Assembly (NCBI RefSeq): GCF_900564155.1
Contig: NZ_LS999839.1
Location: 5,267,097-5,331,096 of the forward strand
Reading direction: 5' to 3'
DNA: 64,000 nucleotides
Origin: Pedobacter schmidteae
Lineage (GTDB): Bacteria; Bacteroidota; Bacteroidia; Sphingobacteriales; Sphingobacteriaceae
The notes below the pieces were generated by a model, which searched no databases, was not told the origin of the DNA, and saw only the letters and a program-made list of their open reading frames with translations. Positions 16,345-26,136 of this stretch are shown in pieces; the first letter of the stretch is position 1; each line of letters starts with the position of its first letter. A program made the position numbers and the translations under genes.

Positions 16345-16836
16345 ATGCCCACTTTTGATATCGTAAGCAAAGTAGACGCGCAAACACTGGACAATGCCAT
16401 GAACAATGCTAAAAAGGAGATCCTGAACCGTTACGACTTCAGCACTTCAAAGAGTACCATTGACCATGATAAAAAGACCAATGTAATTACTATTGTTACA
16501 GAAGATGACATGAGATTGAAAGCCATCCAGGATGCCATCATATCTCGTATGGTAAAACAAAACCTCGACTCCAAAAGTCTGGATTTTGGCAAGGAACAAT
16601 ATGCATCCGGCAACATGATCAGAAAGGAAATCTCTATTAAAGAGGGTATTGACAAAGAAACCGCAAAAAAAATTGTTGCTAAAATAAAAGCCAGCGGACT
16701 AAAAGTACAAGCTTCAATGATGGAAGATCAGGTTCGTGTACAAAGCAAAAGTATTGACGACCTGCAAGGTGTGATTGCACTTTGTAAAAAAGAAGATTTT
16801 GGCCAGCCACTGCAGTTCATCAACATGCGTAACTAA
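16345..16836 (+). CDS. yajQ: YajQ family nucleotide-binding protein
   Basis: 163 residues, the full family length. Starts MPTFDIVSKVDAQTLDNA with NRYDF shortly after and ends QPLQFINMRN, all diagnostic of YajQ/UPF0234. Family members have two RRM-like folds; some bind cyclic di-GMP and act with transcription factors, others bind tRNA or nucleotides. A TATATTTG element at 16267-16274 could serve as its promoter. Confidence 0.95.
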   Translation: MPTFDIVSKVDAQTLDNAMNNAKKEILNRYDFSTSKSTIDHDKKTNVITIVTEDDMRLKAIQDAIISRMVKQNLDSKSLDFGKEQYASGNMIRKEISIKEGIDKETAKKIVAKIKASGLKVQASMMEDQVRVQSKSIDDLQGVIALCKKEDFGQPLQFINMRN

Positions 16837-16846
16837 TTTGCCGCAC

Positions 16847-17290
16847 ATGGAAATTGTTGAAAATGGATTTGTCTTTTCTGACGATAAACAAAAGATTGAC
16901 CCTGTTGCAATTCATCATTACCTAAGTACACAATCGTACTGGGCAAAGGACATTCCACTCCAGTTGGTACAAAAATCTATAGACAACTCCCTCTGCTTTG
17001 GCATCTATAAAGATACCAGGCAGATTGGATTTGCCAGATGGATAACCGACAGGGCTACATTTGCTTACCTTGCCGATGTATATGTGGACGAGTCATTTCG
17101 CGGATTGGGGTTATCAAAAAAATTAATGTCGCTAATGCTGTTTCACCCCGACCTGCAGGGATTGCGCAGATACATGCTGGCCACAATGGACGCACACGGT
17201 TTGTACGCCCAGTTTGGGTTTAAAGCTATAGAACACCCCGAAAGATTGATGGGAATTGCAATTGCCGATCCCTATAAAAAGCAAGACTAA
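16847..17290 (+). CDS. GNAT family N-acetyltransferase
   Basis: 147 residues from the ATG at 16847, ten bases after yajQ; a start inside yajQ would add residues unrelated to the fold. The acetyl-CoA motif reads LADVYVDESFRGLGLSKKLM, where the R-G-L-G-L pyrophosphate loop is RxxGxG-like, and it ends with YAQFGFKAIEHPERLM as in many small bacterial GNATs. Substrate unknown. The stop overlaps the convergent 437-residue gene by four bases. Confidence 0.88.
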   Translation: MEIVENGFVFSDDKQKIDPVAIHHYLSTQSYWAKDIPLQLVQKSIDNSLCFGIYKDTRQIGFARWITDRATFAYLADVYVDESFRGLGLSKKLMSLMLFHPDLQGLRRYMLATMDAHGLYAQFGFKAIEHPERLMGIAIADPYKKQD

Positions 17291-18600
17291 ACAGTCTTCA
17301 CATCGCTCTCACTATACTCTTTAATATCAGTGATATAGCCATTTACGATCAGAAAATCGAACAAAGGTTTCGCATCTGCTGTTACCGGCATGTTTGAACT
17401 GGTGATCACTTCATTTGTCTTTTTATCCAGGTAAGGGTAAGCAAAAAGTTTAACGTTTTTACTAAACATATCGCTCACATAACTGAGCAGCTGACTGGTA
17501 TAATTTCCACCAAAATTGCTGGAATTAAATACAAATTTAAGGTTGTTGATATTGGTGGATATACCTACACTTTTTGGTCTGCAACGATCCAGGTATTTAG
17601 CCAGTTTATTGTGCCGGGAAAAGTTGGATACAATAACCAGGTTACCGGTATTGCACATTTCTTCGGCCCTTTTAGCTACCGCCCTCAGGTCAATATCTTC
17701 CGGCAGTTCATCATTGGCGGTCAACACATTCGACATCAACACCTCTATCAATACACTCAGGTTGTCTTCCTTCACATTTTCTGTTCTCACAAACTGATCT
17801 ACCGCCTTGTTTAACATGCTAAAGTTAGGATTTGATTTCTGCGCATATTTGGTACGCAAAATCATAATGTCCTTTTTGTACAACAGGTCTTTAGGCAAAC
17901 ATGGCTTACCTTGAGCATCAAATATGGCGGCATCCGAAAAATCCTTTACAATCAGGTACAGGTTCAACAGAATATTGTTGACCCCCTCAAACACCGGCCC
18001 GTTTACCGAAATCAGGTCAATCTCTACCGAACCTACAGTAAGGTTATCGGCCAGCGATTCGATCATCGTTTTAGGATCCTGATTAAAATAAAAGGCAGCA
18101 TAAACCAGGTTTACACCAATAATACCCAGTACATTTTGCTGCAACGCTGCATCAGTATCCAATAAACGTACATGGAAAAATATCTCATTGGGCGCCCCTC
18201 CGGGTTCTGCCTGAAAACGGATTCCGATCCAGCCATGAGGATCGTTGGATTTATTGTAATTTAAGGTAGTAACCGTATCGGCAAAAGCAAAAAAAGTGCG
18301 GTCTTCATATTTCTCGCCATTTAAACGTTCGGTAAGCAAACTGAACTCATGTCCCAACATCTTCAACAACCTCGATTCACTGACATATCGGCCCGAAGTT
18401 TCGGCACCATAAATGACGTCACTAAAAGTCATATCATAAGCCGACATCGTTTTAGCAACAGTGCCGGATGCGGCACCGGCGGTAAAAAAGTTACGGGCCA
18501 CTTCCTGTCCTGCACCAATCTCCGCAAAGGTTCCGTATATTCTTGGGTTTAAGTTAATCTTTAAAGCTTTACGCTTAGTATCAAGAATTTCTCTTTCCAT
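17287..18600 (-). CDS. conserved protein of unknown function, 437 residues
   Basis: Starts MEREILDTKRKALKINLNPR and has well-conserved-looking segments such as YGTFAEIGAGQEVARNFF near residue 25, AKTMSAYDMTFSDVIYG and HGWIGIRFQ. No signal peptide, membrane segment or beta-barrel signature is visible, so it is probably cytosolic. My recollection is that homologues carry unrelated database labels such as TonB-dependent receptor or nucleotide adenylyltransferase; nothing in this sequence supports the first. It stands alone, convergent with the GNAT gene and divergent from the ABC gene. No function assigned. Confidence 0.8.
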   Translation of the reverse strand: MEREILDTKRKALKINLNPRIYGTFAEIGAGQEVARNFFTAGAASGTVAKTMSAYDMTFSDVIYGAETSGRYVSESRLLKMLGHEFSLLTERLNGEKYEDRTFFAFADTVTTLNYNKSNDPHGWIGIRFQAEPGGAPNEIFFHVRLLDTDAALQQNVLGIIGVNLVYAAFYFNQDPKTMIESLADNLTVGSVEIDLISVNGPVFEGVNNILLNLYLIVKDFSDAAIFDAQGKPCLPKDLLYKKDIMILRTKYAQKSNPNFSMLNKAVDQFVRTENVKEDNLSVLIEVLMSNVLTANDELPEDIDLRAVAKRAEEMCNTGNLVIVSNFSRHNKLAKYLDRCRPKSVGISTNINNLKFVFNSSNFGGNYTSQLLSYVSDMFSKNVKLFAYPYLDKKTNEVITSSNMPVTADAKPLFDFLIVNGYITDIKEYSESDVKTV

Positions 18601-18687
18601 GCCGCAAAATTAAGCAAACTGCCGAATTTAGACGATAAAATAACTACCTTGATCTCAAATTTCTTTTATCAAGATCGTATCTTAATA

Positions 18688-20391
18688 ATGCTGAACGTTA
18701 AAAATCTAGACATACAATTCCTGAATAAGGAAGATAACTCCTGGCTTAAAGCAGTAAACCAGGTTAGCTTCAGTGTAGAAAAAGGAAGAGTACTGGGCAT
18801 CGTTGGCGAGTCGGGCTCCGGAAAATCAGTAACCTCTTTTTCCATCATGCGCCTGCACGATCCTCAAAGCACACAAATTGATGGTGAAATTGATTTTCAG
18901 GAAATCAACCTCCTCAATTTATCCGCCGAAGAAATCAGAAAATACAGGGGCAACAAAATAGCCATGATTTTTCAGGAACCCATGACTTCATTAAATCCTG
19001 TGTTTACCTGTGGCAACCAGGTAAAGGAAGCCATCATGCTGCACCAGAAAACGGACAAACATACCGCAAAAGAAAAAACCATTGCTTTGTTTAAGGAAGT
19101 ACAGCTACCCCGGCCCGAGAATATTTTTGACAGCTACCCTCATCAATTGTCGGGCGGACAAAAGCAAAGGGTAATGATTGCCATGGCCCTAAGCTGTAAC
19201 CCCGAACTGCTGATTGCCGATGAACCAACCACCGCACTGGATGTAACGGTACAAAAGACCATTTTGGAACTGCTGCTTAAACTAAAAACCGAACGCGGCA
19301 TGGCCATGATTTTTATTACGCATGATCTGGCAGTAATCAGCGAAATTGCCGATGAGGTGGCTGTAATGTATAAAGGAACTATTGTGGAACAAGGACCGGC
19401 AAAAACGATATTTGATACTCCGCAGCACCCCTATACCAAAGGCTTGTTGGCCTGCAGGCCCAGCCCGCAGCGTTTACTAAAAAAGCTGCCCGTTGTAGCC
19501 GACTTTTTAGACGATAGCAAAAACACTGCGCTTGACCATTTACTGCAAACCAATGCCTATACACCTGCCGAAATTGAGGCACGCCGAAAACAATTGTATG
19601 GTGAAAAGCCTCTTTTGCAAGTGAGACAACTTTGTACCTGGTACCCCATAAACAAGGGCCTCTTTGGCAAAACAAAAGACTATGTAAAAGCGGTAGATGA
19701 CATTACTTTCGATGTCTTTCCGGGAGAAACCCTGGGTTTGGTTGGCGAGTCGGGATGCGGAAAAACCACACTGGGCCGCAGCATCATTCGCCTTGTTGAA
19801 CCTACTTCCGGAGCGCTTCTTTTTAATGGAACAGATATCAGATCACTAAAAAATGAAGCGCTGAGAAGAATGAGAAGAGATATTCAGATCATCTTTCAGG
19901 ACCCCTACTCTTCGCTCAACCCTCGTTTGACAGTAGGAAATACCCTAATGGAACCCCTGCGTGTGCACAACATGTTTGCAAACGATGCCGATCGCAAGGC
20001 ACATATCCTGAATTTGTTGCAACGTGTGGATTTAAAACCCGAACATTTTAACCGGTATCCACATGAGTTTTCGGGTGGACAAAGGCAACGCATTGTGATT
20101 GCCAGGGCACTGGCGCTACAACCTAAATTCATCATCTGTGACGAATCTGTGTCGGCATTGGATGTATCGGTGCAGGCACAGGTACTAAACCTGCTAAGAG
20201 AGTTGCAGCAGGAATTTGGGCTGACTTATATTTTTATCTCCCATGACCTGGCTGTGGTAAAACACATCTCGGACAGGATGCTTGTGATGAACAAAGGCAA
20301 GATTGAAGAACAGGGCTTTCCCGAAGAAATTTACCACCATCCAAAAGCAGAATATACCAAAAAACTGATTGCCGCCATACCAGGTCGCTAA
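18688..20391 (+). CDS. ABC transporter protein with two fused ATPase domains (oligopeptide/YejF type)
   Basis: 567 residues from ATG 18688; a TTG at 18649 gives a less likely longer form. Two complete ABC ATPases in tandem: first with Walker A GESGSGKS (about 40-47), signature LSGGQKQR and Walker B LLIADEPTTALD; second with GESGCGKT (about 353-360), FSGGQRQR and FIICDESVSALD. An oligopeptide/dipeptide C-terminal extension (YTKGLLACRPSPQRLLKKLP) sits between them. This equals a DppD-DppF fusion as in YejF or GsiA, energising peptide import. No permease or binding-protein gene is adjacent, so partners lie elsewhere. Confidence 0.93.
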   Translation: MLNVKNLDIQFLNKEDNSWLKAVNQVSFSVEKGRVLGIVGESGSGKSVTSFSIMRLHDPQSTQIDGEIDFQEINLLNLSAEEIRKYRGNKIAMIFQEPMTSLNPVFTCGNQVKEAIMLHQKTDKHTAKEKTIALFKEVQLPRPENIFDSYPHQLSGGQKQRVMIAMALSCNPELLIADEPTTALDVTVQKTILELLLKLKTERGMAMIFITHDLAVISEIADEVAVMYKGTIVEQGPAKTIFDTPQHPYTKGLLACRPSPQRLLKKLPVVADFLDDSKNTALDHLLQTNAYTPAEIEARRKQLYGEKPLLQVRQLCTWYPINKGLFGKTKDYVKAVDDITFDVFPGETLGLVGESGCGKTTLGRSIIRLVEPTSGALLFNGTDIRSLKNEALRRMRRDIQIIFQDPYSSLNPRLTVGNTLMEPLRVHNMFANDADRKAHILNLLQRVDLKPEHFNRYPHEFSGGQRQRIVIARALALQPKFIICDESVSALDVSVQAQVLNLLRELQQEFGLTYIFISHDLAVVKHISDRMLVMNKGKIEEQGFPEEIYHHPKAEYTKKLIAAIPGR

Positions 20392-20396
20392 ATAAT

Positions 20397-21275
20397 TTAT
20401 TCCTCTTTTAACGTGGCCGAAAGTCGTATCATAGCGGTATTGATGGCTCTTCTGATTTCACGTTCCTTCACTTTGTCATAATGCTTAAGCAATACCATTG
20501 CTTTAAATATAGCAGCATCTTTATTGATTGCAATGGTTTTAACAGTTAAACCGCCCTCTACCACATTGGCCGAATAACCTGAAATCACTTTATTCAGGTA
20601 ATTTTCGAGATACTCGGGTGTATAGCCGTTTTTAAGTGACATGTCGAATTCAATACTCAGTTTTTTTATATTTTGCTTAGACTGATTGATGATAACCGAA
20701 CTGAAAACTACCGAATTGGGTATAATCACCATATCACTGTCTTCATTCTGCAAAATCATATTGATCAGCGTAATGTCCAGAATTTTGCCTTCGTGATCTC
20801 CCATCCGGATATGGTCGCCAAGCGACAAACGATCGGAAAACATAATGATCAAACCATTGATCATATTGGTTACATAATCTTTAAATGTAAGCGCCACCGC
20901 AGCTGCAACAATAGACACACTAAATACCAGCTCCTTCAACGTAATATTGAGTAGCGAGAGCAATGCCATGGCCAGGAAAACCGTATCCAGAATGGAAGTA
21001 ATCCTGTTAATACCCAGAATAAAATTATCTTTTACATTCTTTTTGAACTTATGTTTCCGAATGTACCAGTAAATGATGATGAGCCGGATGATAGATATGG
21101 TAAGACTTGGCCCCAGGAAAACCATAACAGCACCAGCAGCTTTATCGATACCAGGATAGTTGATGTACAGCGTTGGTTCATTGATGTAAAAATAGACAAG
21201 AAATAAGTAAATGACGGCTTTGATGGCAATGACCAGGAGCTCCTTTCCCGTCTTTCTTTCTCTGTCTTCAATCAT
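20397..21275 (-). CDS. small-conductance mechanosensitive channel family protein (MscS)
   Basis: 292 residues. Transmembrane segments at about 13-32, 42-70 and 88-112, then the pore helix region VAAAVALTFKDYVTNMINGLII and the MscS beta domain SLGDHIRMGDHEGKILDI with IIPNSVV. MscS-type channels open under membrane tension to release solutes. The N-terminus is basic and cytosolic. It converges on the ABC gene with a five-base gap. Confidence 0.9.
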   Translation of the reverse strand: MIEDRERKTGKELLVIAIKAVIYLFLVYFYINEPTLYINYPGIDKAAGAVMVFLGPSLTISIIRLIIIYWYIRKHKFKKNVKDNFILGINRITSILDTVFLAMALLSLLNITLKELVFSVSIVAAAVALTFKDYVTNMINGLIIMFSDRLSLGDHIRMGDHEGKILDITLINMILQNEDSDMVIIPNSVVFSSVIINQSKQNIKKLSIEFDMSLKNGYTPEYLENYLNKVISGYSANVVEGGLTVKTIAINKDAAIFKAMVLLKHYDKVKEREIRRAINTAMIRLSATLKEE

Positions 21276-21375
21276 TTTAATCGCTTTAAGTTTAACAATA
21301 GAACCGTAATCAAAGATACAAAATCCAACAATACTCAGTTCAAATTGTTACCTTCGGGTGATTCATACATAGACT

Positions 21376-23508
21376 ATGGCAAAAAAGAAATCTTCTCATC
21401 TGGAACTTGTTTTAATACAATTGATTAGTGACGTTCTGGAAAAAAGTAACAATGAGGCCCTCAACTATAAGCAGGTTTCTGCTAAATTAAATATTAATGA
21501 TGCAGCATCAAGGGAAACCATTCTCGACATTTTAAAAGATCAATCGAGAAAAGGTATTTTCCTGGAGCCCGAAAAAGGAAAATTCAAGTTAAAAGACCTG
21601 AAAACCTTCCTGATTGGAAAAGTAGATATGACAGCCGATGGCTCTGCGTTTGTAATCCCGGACGATGAATTCGAAAAAGATGTTTTCGTATCGGCCAGGA
21701 AACTGCACAATGCCCTGCATGGCGACAAAGTAAAGGTGTATATATACGCCAAAAAAAGCGGACGGAAAAACGAGGGCGAAGTGGTGGAAATCATTACCCG
21801 TGCAAAAACCGACTTCATTGGCGTAATCAGGATATCAGACCGTTATGCCTTTGTCAATGTGGACGACCGAAAAATGCTGCATGACATTTTTATACCCCTG
21901 AGCGACCTGAACGGCGCAAAAAATGGACAAAAGGTACAGGTGAGCATCACCGAATGGCCTGAAGGTGCCAAAAATCCGATTGGTCGCATCATGCATATCC
22001 TGGGCGAGCAAGGCGAAAACAATACAGAAATGAATGCCATTCTGGCCCAGTACGGTTTTCCGCTAAGCTTCCCTCCTGAAGTTGAAAATGAAGCCAACGC
22101 AATTCCTGAACAGGTTACCAAAGCAGAAATAAAAGGAAGAAGAGACTTTAGAGACACCATCACTTTTACCATTGATCCGGCCGATGCCAAAGATTTCGAT
22201 GATGCCATTTCTTTTAAAACACTTGAAAATGGCAATTACGAAGTAGGAATACACATTGCTGATGTGTCGCACTATGTGCTGCCCAACAGCGATCTGGACA
22301 AAGAAGCATATGCCAGGGCAACTTCAGTATACCTGGTAGACCGGGTGATCCCCATGTTGCCCGAACGTTTGAGTAATGGGGTATGTTCCCTGCGCCCTCA
22401 TGAAGACAAATTGTGCTTCGCCGCAGTATTTGAACTGGATGAAAAAGCAAATATCATCACCGAGTGGTTTGGACGTACCGTAATTCATTCCGACAGGCGC
22501 TTTAGCTATGAAGAGGCCCAGGAAGTAATTGAAAATAAAGCGGGTGATTATGCTGCCGAAATTTTAAAACTCAACGAACTGGCCTATATACTGCGCGAAA
22601 GAAAGTTTAAAAATGGGGCAATCAGTTTTGAAAGCACTGAAGTGAAATTTAAACTGGACGAGCAAGGTAAACCCATTGGCGTATATGTAAAAGAACGTAA
22701 GGACGCCCATAAATTGATTGAGGACTTTATGTTGCTAGCCAACAAAAAAGTGGCCGAATTTATTGCGAAAAAAGGCAAAGGCAAACAAAAATATACCTTC
22801 GTATACCGGTCGCATGACGCTCCAAACCTGGAGAACCTGAACAGCTTTGCGCTGTTTGCAGCCCGCTTTGGTTATAAGATCAACATGAAGTCGGATAAGG
22901 AAATTGCCAAATCGTTGAATTACCTGATGGAAGATGTGGAAGGGAAGAAAGAACAGAATGTATTAACGCAGCTAGCCATCCGATCGATGGCAAAAGCGAT
23001 TTATACAACAAAAAAAACCAGCCATTATGGACTGGCATTTGACCATTATACCCACTTCACCTCCCCCATCCGCCGCTATCCGGATGTGATGGTACACAGG
23101 CTATTGGCAGCTAATTTAAATAATGAAAAGTCGGCCAACGAAGAAGAATATGAAATTGCATCATCACATTCTTCGGCAATGGAAAAACGTGCGGCAGATG
23201 CTGAGCGTGCTTCCATCAAATACAAACAAGCCGAATACCTGGAGGAGAATGTAGGCAACATCTTCGCCGGCATCATTTCGGGGGTTACTGAATGGGGAAT
23301 GTATGTAGAACTGACTGAAAACAAATGTGAAGGAATGATCCGCCTGCGTGACATTACAGATGACTTTTATGTACTTGACGAAAAAAACTATTGCATCGTT
23401 GGTCAGCGTAAACAAAAAAAATATCAGCTGGGCGATGAGGTAATGGTAAAAGTCAAAAAAGTAGACCTCTCCAAACGACAAATAGATTTTTCTTTGATCC
23501 AACAATAA
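21376..23508 (+). CDS. rnr: ribonuclease R
   Basis: 710 residues. N-terminal helix-turn-helix-like and cold-shock regions are followed by the RNB catalytic domain (about 255-590) with the metal-binding cluster DPADAKDFDDAISF and the segment HIADVSHYV, then a C-terminal S1 domain (about 625-708, GIISGVTEWGMYVEL). RNase R is a processive 3'-5' exonuclease that degrades structured RNA. The gene is divergent from mscS and followed at 33 bases by the polyprenyl synthase. Confidence 0.95.
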   Translation: MAKKKSSHLELVLIQLISDVLEKSNNEALNYKQVSAKLNINDAASRETILDILKDQSRKGIFLEPEKGKFKLKDLKTFLIGKVDMTADGSAFVIPDDEFEKDVFVSARKLHNALHGDKVKVYIYAKKSGRKNEGEVVEIITRAKTDFIGVIRISDRYAFVNVDDRKMLHDIFIPLSDLNGAKNGQKVQVSITEWPEGAKNPIGRIMHILGEQGENNTEMNAILAQYGFPLSFPPEVENEANAIPEQVTKAEIKGRRDFRDTITFTIDPADAKDFDDAISFKTLENGNYEVGIHIADVSHYVLPNSDLDKEAYARATSVYLVDRVIPMLPERLSNGVCSLRPHEDKLCFAAVFELDEKANIITEWFGRTVIHSDRRFSYEEAQEVIENKAGDYAAEILKLNELAYILRERKFKNGAISFESTEVKFKLDEQGKPIGVYVKERKDAHKLIEDFMLLANKKVAEFIAKKGKGKQKYTFVYRSHDAPNLENLNSFALFAARFGYKINMKSDKEIAKSLNYLMEDVEGKKEQNVLTQLAIRSMAKAIYTTKKTSHYGLAFDHYTHFTSPIRRYPDVMVHRLLAANLNNEKSANEEEYEIASSHSSAMEKRAADAERASIKYKQAEYLEENVGNIFAGIISGVTEWGMYVELTENKCEGMIRLRDITDDFYVLDEKNYCIVGQRKQKKYQLGDEVMVKVKKVDLSKRQIDFSLIQQ

Positions 23509-23541
23509 AATATAAGATTCCGGTAAATTCCTTCGTAAAAA

Positions 23542-24519
23542 ATGTATACTCCTAATCAATTACAAGAAGTTATAGAAAACGCTGTTCAAAACATCTGCTA
23601 TCCTGCACAGCCCGAAAGGCTATATGAACCCATACGTTATATCATGAGCCTGGGAGGCAAAAGGATACGGCCGGTACTGACGCTGATGGCAGCAGATCTT
23701 TTTGGCGCAGACATACAAGCAGCCATGCCGGCAGCCCTGGCCATTGAGACCTTCCATAATTTTACACTGATACATGATGACATTATGGACAATGCCCCTT
23801 TAAGAAGAGGCAAACAAACCGTGCACGAAAAATGGGGAGTAAACAATGCCATACTAAGCGGCGATGTGATGATGGTTGAAGCCAACAAGCACCTTTCTAT
23901 GCTGAACGCCAATGTATTGAAAGATGCTTTACATACATTTAATGCAACTGCACAAGGCGTGTGTGAAGGGCAACAGCTGGATATGGAATTTGAAGAACAG
24001 GATGTAGTGAACATTAGCGATTACATCAACATGATACGGCTTAAAACTGCTGTGCTTGTAGGTGGAGCAATGAAACTAGGTGCTCAGGTTGCCGGCGCCA
24101 GTCCCGAACAAGCCCAACAGCTGTATGTGTTTGGAGAAAACCTGGGTATAGCCTTCCAGCTTCAGGACGACATTCTGGATGTATATGGTGATCCGGAGAA
24201 ATTCGGAAAACAAGTTGGCGGCGATATCATTGCCAATAAAAAAACCTTGCTGTTATTAAAACTCAAGGAGTTGGCCAATGCCGACGACCTCTTGGTACTA
24301 GAGCAACAAAGTGTCAATACCAACCATCCGGAAAAGATAAAAAATACCACTGCACTTTATGACGACTACAACATCAGGGAGCTGGCCAGCATAGAGATGA
24401 GAAATTATTCTGACAAAGCCTTTGAGGCCCTGACTTCATTGAAAATAGCTGGTGCTGCCGAAGAACGGAAAGCAGAACTTTTTAACCTTGCAGCCTTACT
24501 GATGAACAGAGAGCATTAA
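23542..24519 (+). CDS. polyprenyl diphosphate synthase (IspA/GGPS-like)
   Basis: 325 residues. First Asp-rich motif in TLIHDDIMDNAPLRRG and second in FQLQDDILDVYGD, with KRIRP near the N-terminus and GKQVGGDIIANKKT after the second. These bind Mg2+ and allylic diphosphate in trans-prenyl transferases. Phe lies five residues before the first Asp-rich motif, which in this family usually limits the chain to about C15-C20; so FPP or GGPP is more likely than a long quinone tail, though this is inference. Confidence 0.9.
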   Translation: MYTPNQLQEVIENAVQNICYPAQPERLYEPIRYIMSLGGKRIRPVLTLMAADLFGADIQAAMPAALAIETFHNFTLIHDDIMDNAPLRRGKQTVHEKWGVNNAILSGDVMMVEANKHLSMLNANVLKDALHTFNATAQGVCEGQQLDMEFEEQDVVNISDYINMIRLKTAVLVGGAMKLGAQVAGASPEQAQQLYVFGENLGIAFQLQDDILDVYGDPEKFGKQVGGDIIANKKTLLLLKLKELANADDLLVLEQQSVNTNHPEKIKNTTALYDDYNIRELASIEMRNYSDKAFEALTSLKIAGAAEERKAELFNLAALLMNREH

Positions 24520-24524
24520 AAAGC

Positions 24525-25490
24525 TCAATGATGGTCTAGCAGTTGGTTCACATTTTCGGCCGTTAAGGGCTTGGTGTAAAAGTCCTTAACGCATAGGAAA
24601 GATTTTGCTTTGGAGTGCTCGCGGGGATCTATCGAAGAAGAAACAATCACCACATCAATAAAAATATTCAGTTCTTCCATCATCTCCAGAAATCGCCAGC
24701 CATCGATACCAGGCATATGCAGATCCAGCAAGATCAGATCCGGACTATGCTGCTGAATATAAGACAATGCCTTTTTGGGATTGTCAAACACCACCACTTT
24801 TTTCTCGCTGGGATGTCTTTTAATGAGCATGTTATGCATCTTGTTGGTAACTCCATCGTCATCAACCAATACAATATGCTGATGGGCAGATTTTCCACCA
24901 AAATCGTCAAACAAATTCACATGTCCGCGTTTATTGAGTACCTCGTTCAACATCTTAATGATCTCGTCCAGTTTTAATGCCTGAACATTAATATCACTTA
25001 GCAGGCGGGTAATTTTAAGTGCATCATAAGTTTCAAGCTTACTGTAATTGGTAATGGTAGAAAGACTGAGGATATTGGTAATAGGCGCTCTTAACTGATG
25101 AGAAGTGAGATGAGAATATTCGCGGATCATACTGATCAATCCCCTGGTGTTGCTTACATTCACCACCGAACACACAACGGCATCGGTAACCTCGTTTATA
25201 GTTAAAGGCGTAAAAACAATTTGAAAAACCAGGTCGGGAGAACCTAAAACGGAGAGCCGCTGTTCTATACTAAAACAGTGACCATCAAAGCTTCGCCCCA
25301 ACAGGCTGATGAAATTTCTTTTGTATTGTTGTGCAATCATTTCCACAATCGGCTCCCCAACTGCGGGATTTTTTTCAAGGAAACTACCCAGGTTGTCGGG
25401 CGTATCTATTTTAAAAAATGAAAGTTCATAATTTTTATTGATCAAAAAAAATGAACCTGAGGCCCCCTCGCAATTGTTTCTATATGGCAT
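24525..25490 (-). CDS. PAS-like/HisKA/response-regulator protein without an ATPase domain
   Basis: 321 residues. About 10-115 resembles a PAS sensor module; 120-190 is a HisKA dimerisation/phosphoacceptor segment with His131 in SHLTSHQLRAPITNI; 204-321 is a receiver domain with acidic pair DDD at 210-212, phosphoacceptor Asp256 in LILLDLHMPG and Lys in TKPL. There is no N, G1 or G2 box, so it lacks the HATPase domain that a kinase needs, and there is no output domain. It may receive phosphate from a separate kinase or act as a phosphotransfer hub. It converges on the polyprenyl synthase gene. Confidence 0.85.
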   Translation of the reverse strand: MPYRNNCEGASGSFFLINKNYELSFFKIDTPDNLGSFLEKNPAVGEPIVEMIAQQYKRNFISLLGRSFDGHCFSIEQRLSVLGSPDLVFQIVFTPLTINEVTDAVVCSVVNVSNTRGLISMIREYSHLTSHQLRAPITNILSLSTITNYSKLETYDALKITRLLSDINVQALKLDEIIKMLNEVLNKRGHVNLFDDFGGKSAHQHIVLVDDDGVTNKMHNMLIKRHPSEKKVVVFDNPKKALSYIQQHSPDLILLDLHMPGIDGWRFLEMMEELNIFIDVVIVSSSIDPREHSKAKSFLCVKDFYTKPLTAENVNQLLDHH

Positions 25491-25697
25491 GTTTAACGTG
25501 TTTTAAGCTGCTATAAAGCATATTGATCAGCATAGTTCCCCAACCCGCCGACCAGCATATGCCGGTTTTAGCATCAACCTTGTTAATCCCCTTATTTAAA
25601 ATTGACACCCTAATAAAATTTATGGAGCTAAAATTGTCTAGTATTTTAAGCAATTAATTATCCCAACTATCGCAAATCAACGAAATAAATATTAATT
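25491..25697. other. divergent intergenic region
   Basis: 207 bases between the HisKA-REC gene (minus) and the XRE gene (plus), AT-rich. I see no hairpin, RNA gene or convincing promoter match, though both genes must start from here. Confidence 0.4.
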
Positions 25698-26063
25698 ATG
25701 CAAGAAATTCTATCCAAGAAAGAGATCGGCGAACGAATAAAAGAGTTAAGAGTGAAAAGTGGCCTTTCGCAGGCATTTATTGCTAATGTACTAAGTTTAT
25801 CCAGAAGCAATTATTCACAGATAGAACTTGGTAACCAGTACCCTTCTTTCAATACTTTACATGAAATTGCAAGGTACTATGCAAAAAGTTATGAATGGTT
25901 GTTACATGGACATATGCTCGAATTGTCGACCGAAACGCCGGCAAAAATCAGCGTACTTGTAAACGATCTTGAAGCAACGTTTAAACATTTTACGGTTTGC
26001 CTGAAAAAACTAGAGCATGAAATAGCGTTAATCAAACAGAGAAAATATAGGAGCAAGACATAG
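25698..26063 (+). CDS. XRE-family helix-turn-helix regulator
   Basis: 121 residues. Residues about 10-68 are an HTH_3 domain (IGERIKELRVKSGLSQAFIA, LSRSNYSQIELGNQYPSFNT). The rest (75-115) is a predicted helix with heptad-like Leu/Ile (LVNDLEATFKHF, LKKLEHEIALIKQ), likely for dimerisation. No toxin, phage or restriction partner is adjacent, so it is probably a stand-alone regulator of unknown targets. Confidence 0.88.
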   Translation: MQEILSKKEIGERIKELRVKSGLSQAFIANVLSLSRSNYSQIELGNQYPSFNTLHEIARYYAKSYEWLLHGHMLELSTETPAKISVLVNDLEATFKHFTVCLKKLEHEIALIKQRKYRSKT

Positions 26064-26081
26064 GTTATGCTCAGTTATTGC

Positions 26082-26120
26082 ATAAAAAAGGCTTCATTGT
26101 ACAATGAAGCCTTTTTTTTT
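26082..26120. terminator. bidirectional terminator between the XRE gene and rpmA
   Basis: AGGCTTCATTGT is followed directly by its complement ACAATGAAGCCT, with an A-run before and a run of at least eight T after, so it can end transcription in both directions between the convergent genes. Confidence 0.9.
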
Positions 26121-26136
26121 ATCGTGATACTGAATA

